Position numbers and translations under genes: made by a program
Notes under the pieces: generated by a model
Told to the model about the DNA's origin: nothing
The model's database searches: none
Seen by the model: the letters and a program-made list of their open reading frames with translations, nothing else
Shown here: in pieces, positions 61,079-64,000 of the stretch
Layout of the letters: each line of letters starts with the position of its first letter
Numbering within the stretch: the first letter of the stretch is position 1
Origin: Enoplolaimus lenunculus
Taxonomy: Eukaryota; Nematoda; Enoplea; Enoplida; Thoracostomopsidae
NCBI GenBank assembly: GCA_030248215.1
Contig: JASANG010003984.1
Coordinates: forward strand, 372,001-436,000
DNA: 64,000 bases
Reading direction: 5' to 3'

Positions 61079-64000
61079 GTTTTTATAGATTCATTGCCGA
61101 ACTATATAGCCAGCGTGTAATTATTGATGCGATAATTGCGTCGTGTATCAACAGTTTGTTGTTGCATTTGTTAAACACAACAGCAATTGAACTGATGTGC
61201 GTATTGCTAACAACTGCAGGTCGCCAGTATTGCGATGAGAATGAAGTAGGTTGTAATCGTTTTGTTAGATTTTGTTTCCGTTATTTTCAACGTGTGTGTA
61301 GCATCGTCGGCTGATAGGTGGATTTTGAAATTGCCAATTTGATGGCTTGGCATTTTATTCTCCATTTTGTAATCGGGTCTTTGATTTTGTAATGTAATAC
61401 TGAAGAATGAATTTTTAGTTTTTTAAATTTTTGCTTCTAAAACTCAGCTACGTATAAAAGATTTTAATGATATTAGCAACACTTAAAACTCGTCTATTAT
61501 ATATTCGTTTCCAAGTGGGGGCAAGCGAAGTGGCGACTCAGGGTGGTGTTTTCCATATTGTATGCTACCAAATTAGAAGGTACTCGAAAGAAAATTTGGG
61601 AATTAGTAAACAGTATATTTATAGGAAAATGCAACAATGATTAACGCTGTATGTGATACATTGGAACTGTTGGTTATACATCAACAATTGTGCGCACGAC
61701 TCAGATTCAAAATCGATGATTTGATTGAGTTGAAAGAGGTACGTAGGTATTTTGATAAAAAATTAATTATGACATCTGTTCCGATAAATGAATGTACGCT
61801 AATTTTTATCGATTTTTAGCTCTCATTTGATATTTCAGGGTCTCAGATTCATTTTTTCCGCACTAATGCGGCTAATTTTTAAACGACAACGATAGAGCGT
61901 AGTATGTTTCAAACTGCCATGCATATTTAATAATTGGAACGTTTTCAGTATAAACTGACGTTGGAATAAATGCTGTGGCACAGCACATAAAGTGCACTCC
62001 GGAGATAAAAGGGACATCACATAGCCAAAATCTAGAAAAGACATGTTACGAGTTCGACATTAGTTTATGGGAAGCAGAAAATAATTTAGTTTCGTATAAT
62101 GAACTGTCTGCTAATATTTAATGTCAAACGTTTTCTGTTGTAGAACAACTGGATTCCTAGACGTACGCTTAATCGGCCAAAGACTTTAGAAGAAATTCAC
62201 AAAGAGTACAAATTTGAACATGCAATGGCTGACGCTGATTGCAATGGTAACATTGCTTCACTTGTGATGATGATGATGATAGCCCTCTTTGAAGCTTCCT
62301 TCCTATATTTGGTATCCCAGATGCTTGGGTGGAAAGTGTTTTTATATTATAATTCATATTATTATGTTGTATTAAACTGCGCTGAATATGTTTTGCCAAC
62401 CAGGGCCGCAAGTCGATTTTTCGTAAGAGACATGGTATATGCTATTCCAATTTTTGCATATGATGAAAAAAACTAGAATGTAGTTTTGTTTGAGATTCAG
62501 TTATTCTTTAGTCTTTTTTAAATGTTGTAGGGCATGTGACAGAACTCGAAACGACCAAACCGCCAAACATTCTAGTGCCTCCAGGATTTTCACTTCAGGT
62601 AAGAAATTTTTGTGCTAATTCAAACTGATACATATAGGTAGTTAATAAATACTGGCAAACTAAAATGAAAATCCGAATAAAATAAAATGCCTTCCTCGGT
62701 TATTATGCAGTCGGGTTTAAACATCTTTACTATGTGAGCTCACAGTAACTCTCGTAGACGAGGTGACTTTATGATTTTGGCACGAGATTAGCTATGGCAA
62801 TCAGAAGTTAGGGATCTGTTTAGCTTCGCATCAAAGGATTACAAGGCTTGTATAAAATTACTAGACATTAAATGCAGGCGTGGTGAAGTGAACTTTGTAG
62901 TCTGGTCATTTTAAGGTTAGTCTTTCTCTCTGTACCTTTCTGTCTACCGACGTTTGAAATAATTTGGTTGGAAAAATGCTAAAATGGTTAGGTAGTGTGG
63001 TAGTGTTACGTTCGTAAACAATACTTTCAGTATAGTAATACTGAGGTTCTGCTGCAATGATTGTCTTGTGTTTTGTTATTTTTAGGACGTTGCACCATTT
63101 ATATCAAAGAAGACTAACGTCAGGTTAAAACAACTTCCTGCTTCAGTAACTTCCAATGCGACAAAAATTTTGTTAGCGCCGGGTAACGCGAATTCCGAAC
63201 AAGAACCGCCATTTGGTGACGCGAAGCTATCACGGGATCGAAGCAGTAGCAAAGAAAGCGAGCTGAGTGGCACTAGCAATGTGTCATTAGTTGAAATTCA
63301 TCAAATTGAAGATAGGTTCGGTTCAATGGCCGTAGGCGGATCTCTAGCGATGCCGACTGATGATTGTGGAATTCGTGGAGATGGAGAAGCTGTGCTGCTT
63401 AAACCGGTTAAGTTTCAGCCAAGTAAGTACCAGTAGTTTGATGTTGTTAAAATGGTATATTTTAGTATTTTTCGGGCGTTGAAGTTGTTACGCTGTGGTG
63501 GGCCGTCGTACTAGCTGAGTTCGAAAGCATGAAATAAGTTCGACTTTGAAATATTCTGTTGATTTTATAAAAATTCTGTAGTTAGGGATTATGTGGAAGT
63601 TTTGTTTCAACAGTTACGATGTATTATAAATAATCTATTGCAGCTGAAATTCCAATAATTTTGAGCATCCAGTTGTAGTTCTGCTGCGGGTTAGGTGAAT
63701 TGAATAGCGGATAAAAAAATAGCAAAACTGATTGATTACTAAGCTTGTGTCGATTTTTCGCATTAAGGATTTTTCATAGTACAACTTGCGTATGCAATGT
63801 CTCTCTTTTCACATGCCTGTTATGTATTTGGTGCAAAAATTGCACAACCTAATCGGGACAGGTCTGTAAATTAATTTTGAAGTTGTTAAAGACAAGAATC
63901 GACTAAAGAACGTTCAAGGATGAATTCAGAACGTGCCTAATGTGTACCATGATGGTAATTTTGTTTTAGATGTAGAACACCATATATCAGACAAGGCCAA
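28032..64000 (+). CDS. TTC3-like gene with two in-line MIF4G modules (partial, continues past the window)
   Basis: About 40 exons on one strand, from ATG at 28032 to a partial exon at 63970-64000. The identity rests on the middle block: ASDPDF, then GYIRLTCDENCKVDFHPDCW, then SCFTPDCVGVVEKL. This follows vertebrate TTC3 (TDPDFKGFIRISC..CKIEFHMNCWK..CLTPDCEGVISK) closely and in order, with TPR exons just before it. TTC3 is a RING ubiquitin ligase; its RING lies at the C-terminus and would be outside this window. Between TTC3-like parts lie eIF4G-type MIF4G exons in matching phase. Most introns are phase 0. Joins not resolved: 32246 to 34819, 36010 to 37008, and 52945 to 54425, where an exon is missing or a splice site is mischosen. 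One fused gene and nested separate genes both remain possible. Confidence 0.65.
28281..28884. repeat. MITE, AAAGCCCTATTCACACG family, long copy
   Basis: 'aaagtcctattcacgtgc' at the left, 'gcacgtatgaatagggcttta' at the right. Inside are many TTGCAGCTGCAA words. It occupies intron 1 of the TTC3-like gene. Confidence 0.75.
29730..30484. mobile_element. hAT-type non-autonomous transposon with 8-bp duplication
   Basis: CAGGGAGCAACCGGATACC at the left, ATACCCGGTTGCACCCTG at the right, inverted. The flanking 8-mers GTACCTAT and GTATCTAT match at seven of eight positions. CA(G)GG ends with an 8-bp duplication is the hAT pattern. No transposase is visible in the 755 bp. The open frame inside is not recognisable. 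Confidence 0.8.
33480..34240 (+). repeat. Tandem repeat of about 180 bp (TTTGCATATTAGC / GGGTGCGAGAAATCTG)
   Basis: Four to five diverged units, each with 'gggttttgggtgcgagaaat', 'aaaacctccaaaaccgataa', 'gttagctaatagataatttg' and 'cataattattaaggtt'-type words. The same unit recurs near 29380-29600, 43640-44400 and, reversed, 57470-58140. Confidence 0.8.
37008..37432 (+). CDS. Asn/Lys-rich linker exon of the TTC3-like gene
   Basis: Acceptor 'tttttgttttag', donor GTTAGT (phase 0 out), 425 nt. It codes EKPKPEAPDKKTKAAKTK, then a run of about nine Asn within a long Asn/Ile stretch built from AAT/AAC codons, then a Ser/Thr-rich end (SRTASMHSVSTKSEF). It is low complexity and probably disordered. 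It lies exactly where the first duplicated exon follows in frame. The entry phase (1) does not match the preceding exon at 35869-36010. If the donor is not used, the frame stops at 37471. Confidence 0.6.
38942..39522 (+). CDS. Duplicated exon pair (copies 1 and 2) upstream of MIF4G module A
   Basis: Exons 38942-39094 (VETGTESKKFDQKAKSE..., 51 codons) and 39376-39522 (LENGSEPKRFDPKVKNAARS..., 49 codons). Both are phase 0 on each side and end in (D)KTSGK or DETSGK before GTAAA. They share a pattern: acidic start, F-D, Lys/Arg/Ala-rich middle, KGS, KPQS, then a Lys-rich end. The unit has no known domain and is probably a disordered, charged linker. Copy 2 is almost identical to the exon at 47705-47857, including flanking intron sequence. 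Confidence 0.7.
41242..44748 (+). CDS. MIF4G module A, eIF4G type (5 exons)
   Basis: Exons 41242-41454, 41953-42084, 42534-42616, 43102-43258 and 44635-44748: 699 nt, 233 codons, phase 0 at both outer ends. Diagnostic eIF4G matches: ALLNKLKPSNFDELAKEF; DIVFRKAIEEPNFCQIYARL; TFRNFLLFMCQSEFE; RALGNMSFIGELYKHDMV; DEQSLECLCKLLTIIGKSLW; SPRIKFMIQDLLE. MIF4G is the HEAT-repeat domain by which eIF4G binds eIF4A and RNA in translation initiation. The usual closing block after it (NNW.PRR...IHKE) is absent here but present in module B. The module lies between TTC3-like exons in the same strand and frame. It has no start codon of its own. Confidence 0.85.
43392..43470 (+). repeat. (AAT/AAC)n microsatellite
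   Basis: Intronic run of aataataat and aacaacaac triplets after the fourth MIF4G-A exon. Confidence 0.85.
43500..44450 (+). repeat. Composite element: GTCCGTCCGTCTGTCC head plus four units of about 180 bp
   Basis: Head: 'agcgttttatgttttgtact' followed by 'gtccgtccgtctgtccgtcc' and 'ctgaaccgattttgataaac'. Then come four tandem units of the TTTGCATATTAGC type, ending near 'gttcgagcttcgctc'. The reverse copy is at 57460-58345. No coding potential. Confidence 0.75.
46389..47857 (+). CDS. Duplicated exon trio (copies 3-5) downstream of MIF4G module A
   Basis: Exons 46389-46547 (FETETKSTKFDSTAKNK..., 53 codons, donor GTTAGC), 46999-47151 (VETETESVRFDSKAKNG..., 51 codons) and 47705-47857 (LENGSEPKRFDPKAKNE..., 51 codons). 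All are phase 0. The last two repeat the order of the pair at 38942-39522, so the pair was duplicated as a block. The first copy has lost the usual GTAAA donor and appears to use one a few codons later. Biochemical role unknown. Confidence 0.7.
47446..47607. repeat. MITE with GGGTGGCGCTATAC ends
   Basis: 'gggtggcgctatacgtttgatg' at the left and 'caagtatagcgccactc' at the right are inverted. It sits in the intron between duplicated exon copies 4 and 5 and is missing from the matching intron 39095-39375, so it inserted after the block duplication. Confidence 0.75.
48182..49811 (+). CDS. TPR exons of the TTC3-like gene
   Basis: Exons 48182-48391 (RNRLYDGTVALRAEHTNYDK, AIECYQDALELL), 48816-48899 (LIMVKYCLAEAYIGSS), 49440-49555 (FEEARNLLSDIKNV, FPLIYLGFGRLEHRL) and 49685-49811 (FEDALNYLNAAKRVC). 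Introns are phase 0 except the third (phase 2), and all join. The helix pairs with A-x-x-x-Y/F-x-x-A-L-x spacing are tetratricopeptide repeats. They line up with the TPR-like stretch that precedes the Cys/His block in vertebrate TTC3 (EAENQFKRII...ALNHFEKA). Expected role: protein-protein contact. Confidence 0.75.
50306..51327 (+). CDS. Cys/His zinc-binding block of the TTC3-like gene
   Basis: Exons 50306-50431 (VEYLIDQCMHPESFDVVCRN, then CERFHRTTGMYASDPDFQ), 50795-50896 (GYIRLTCDENCKVDFHPDCW) and 51235-51327 (SCFTPDCVGVVEKLSAF). All introns are phase 0. The Cys/His residues in C-x3-C, C-x4-H-x3-CW and C-x4-C patterns suggest zinc binding. This is the best-conserved part and the basis for the TTC3 call; spacing and order match the vertebrate protein. 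DZIP3, a relative, is a weaker alternative. Confidence 0.82.
51603..52945 (+). CDS. Basic low-complexity exons of the TTC3-like gene
   Basis: A 29-nt microexon (51603-51631, ISSKQEQDKK) and a 320-nt exon (52626-52945: NARRKKRQRNKQKREQQQLL, a short Asn run, KKKTKKSRDKSRSS, then an acidic end). They join in phase 2. Vertebrate TTC3 has a Lys/Arg/Glu-rich coil at the same place. The strong donor GTAAGT at 52946 leaves phase 1. Confidence 0.65.
53816..53887 (+). CDS. Short exon open in two frames
   Basis: 72 nt between 'tttttgtag' and GTACGA. Phase 1 entry, as required by the upstream donor, reads STEPCGSVDNESRRDVPEIP. Phase 0 entry reads TVQNHADLWTMSREEMYQKF and alone joins to the next exon at 54425. 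The two neighbours thus demand different frames, so an exon is missing on one side or this exon is used in one of two ways. Confidence 0.45.
54425..56023 (+). CDS. Conserved C-terminal TTC3-like segment
   Basis: Exons 54425-54693 (AKYDQLNVADLLNGLYYVV, Lys/Gln-rich KKKQKKKQKQQNKFTLDEIL), 55308-55400 (WPLKPIANPALEEFFQ) and 55840-56023 (ALQNRLNVCKFMELTDPFIL, KNVLTSFRTPFLVEDNYVC). Phases 0-2, 2-2, 2-0 join cleanly. The last exon resembles the TTC3 stretch ending FLLGCPRFVVIDNCIAL. The Lys-rich run precedes a short amphipathic helix (FTLDEILGEDMP). No catalytic motif is seen. Confidence 0.65.
57074..57373 (+). CDS. Linker exon before MIF4G module B
   Basis: 300 nt, phase 0 both sides, acceptor 'acttttag', donor GTAAGT. 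Reads TYPDLKNFLLQSECQSSGF..., a Ser/Pro/Arg-rich middle, then IEMPRPVLAVHNSRTRNPET and LW. The end resembles the segment just before MIF4G in eIF4G (a basic patch ending ...ENAWKP), and YPDLKNFLL looks like, but does not fit, the eIF4E-binding pattern Y-x4-L-hydrophobic. It could therefore be either the last TTC3-side linker or the first exon of an eIF4G-like gene. Confidence 0.55.
57460..58345 (-). repeat. Reverse copy of the composite 180-bp-unit element
   Basis: Same units and the same 'ggacagatggatcggcggacgg' head as 43500-44450, on the other strand. It is interrupted by the piggyBac-type MITE at 57674-57933. Confidence 0.75.
57674..57933 (-). mobile_element. piggyBac-type MITE, second copy, nested
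   Basis: TTAA at 57670-57673 and 57934-57937; ends CCCTTTCTCACATGAA and TTCAATGTGAGAAGGGG. It includes the tRNA-like A and B boxes (reverse complement). It sits inside the composite tandem element, so it is the younger of the two. Confidence 0.85.
58614..62246 (+). CDS. MIF4G module B, eIF4G type (6 exons)
   Basis: Exons 58614-58826, 59228-59347, 59733-59818, 61089-61245, 61625-61738 and 62144-62246. The first five (690 nt) copy the exon plan of module A, with three identical lengths (213, 157, 114) and the same phases. Matches: NVRLVLNQLTPTNFSQLVDE, EMVFERAVNEPLYCMIYVQL, SALLNKCQREMED, FIAELYSQRVII, LTTAGR, RLRFKIDDLIELKE, and the eIF4G closing block NNWIPRRTLNRPKTLEEIHK. Helix cores are kept but signature residues are more changed than in A (IGEL to IAEL, ECLCKLLTIIGK to ELMCVLLTTAGR), so eIF4A binding may be weakened. 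The first acceptor (ttgatttgag) is weak but is supported by the equal length to A. Confidence 0.82.
61031..61078 (+). repeat. (GATA)n microsatellite
   Basis: About 12 units of atag, 10 bp before the acceptor of the fourth module-B exon. Confidence 0.95.
62531..63422 (+). CDS. Exons after MIF4G module B
   Basis: 62531-62598 (HVTELETTKPPNILVPPGFS; phase 1 in, 0 out) and 63086-63422 (DVAPFISKKTNVRLKQLPAS, then Ser/Asp/Arg-rich SRDRSSSKESELSGTSNVSL and a Gly-rich end; phase 1 out). These join in frame to 62246. Low complexity, no recognised domain. In eIF4G the region after MIF4G is also Ser/Arg-rich and unstructured, so this fits either gene model. Confidence 0.65.
63970..64000 (+). CDS. Partial exon at the window edge
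   Basis: Acceptor 'attttgttttag'; phase 1 entry matches the previous donor and reads VEHHISDKA before the sequence ends. Confidence 0.5.

Noticed and set aside
1-64000. LTR, retrovirus-like or Polinton-type element
   Set aside because: No reverse transcriptase, integrase, capsid or long terminal repeat signature was seen on either strand.

Overview
Animal nuclear DNA: AT-rich, with multi-exon genes, long introns, GTAAGT-type donors and T-rich acceptors. It carries Notch-ligand-, eIF4G- and TTC3-type coding sequence. Dozens of short (TTAGGC)n-like arrays recall the nematode telomere unit, so a nematode is the best guess. However, the arrays sit inside transposons, so this is suggestive only. 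I saw no rRNA, CRISPR, operon or retrovirus-like element.

Layout. 1-6057: intergenic, packed with small inverted-repeat transposons (MITEs). 6058-16251 (minus): a 12-exon gene for a type I membrane protein with signal peptide, Asn-rich spacer, MNNL-like and DSL-like domains, one membrane span and a cytoplasmic tail. It looks like a Notch ligand without EGF repeats. 16252-21281: repeat-rich intergenic DNA shared by two divergent genes. 21282-26174 (plus): a complete five-exon inositol polyphosphate kinase (IPK). 26175-28031: intergenic, with a weak two-exon candidate on the minus strand. 28032-64000 (plus, running off the window): a chain of about 40 exons coding for a TTC3-like protein (N-terminal region, TPR helices, Cys/His zinc-binding block, conserved C-terminal segment).

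The most unusual feature is that two eIF4G-type MIF4G domains lie within the TTC3-like exon chain, on the same strand and flanked by phase-0 introns. Module A (41242-44748) lies between the Asn-rich linker and the TPR exons and is bracketed by five copies of a duplicated 49-53-codon exon. Module B (58614-62246) follows the conserved TTC3 segment. The five core exons of A and B are parallel (213/132/83/157/114 and 213/120/86/157/114 nt), so they are paralogous cassettes. Either this is one giant fusion gene (TTC3-MIF4G), or eIF4G-like genes are nested in it. Transcript data would decide.

The MITEs fall into several families: TA-flanked, TTAA-flanked (piggyBac type), 8-bp-duplication (hAT type), hairpin type, and a family carrying telomere-like arrays. 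Several are nested, which orders the insertions. All exon boundaries were worked out by hand from splice signals and reading-frame phase.
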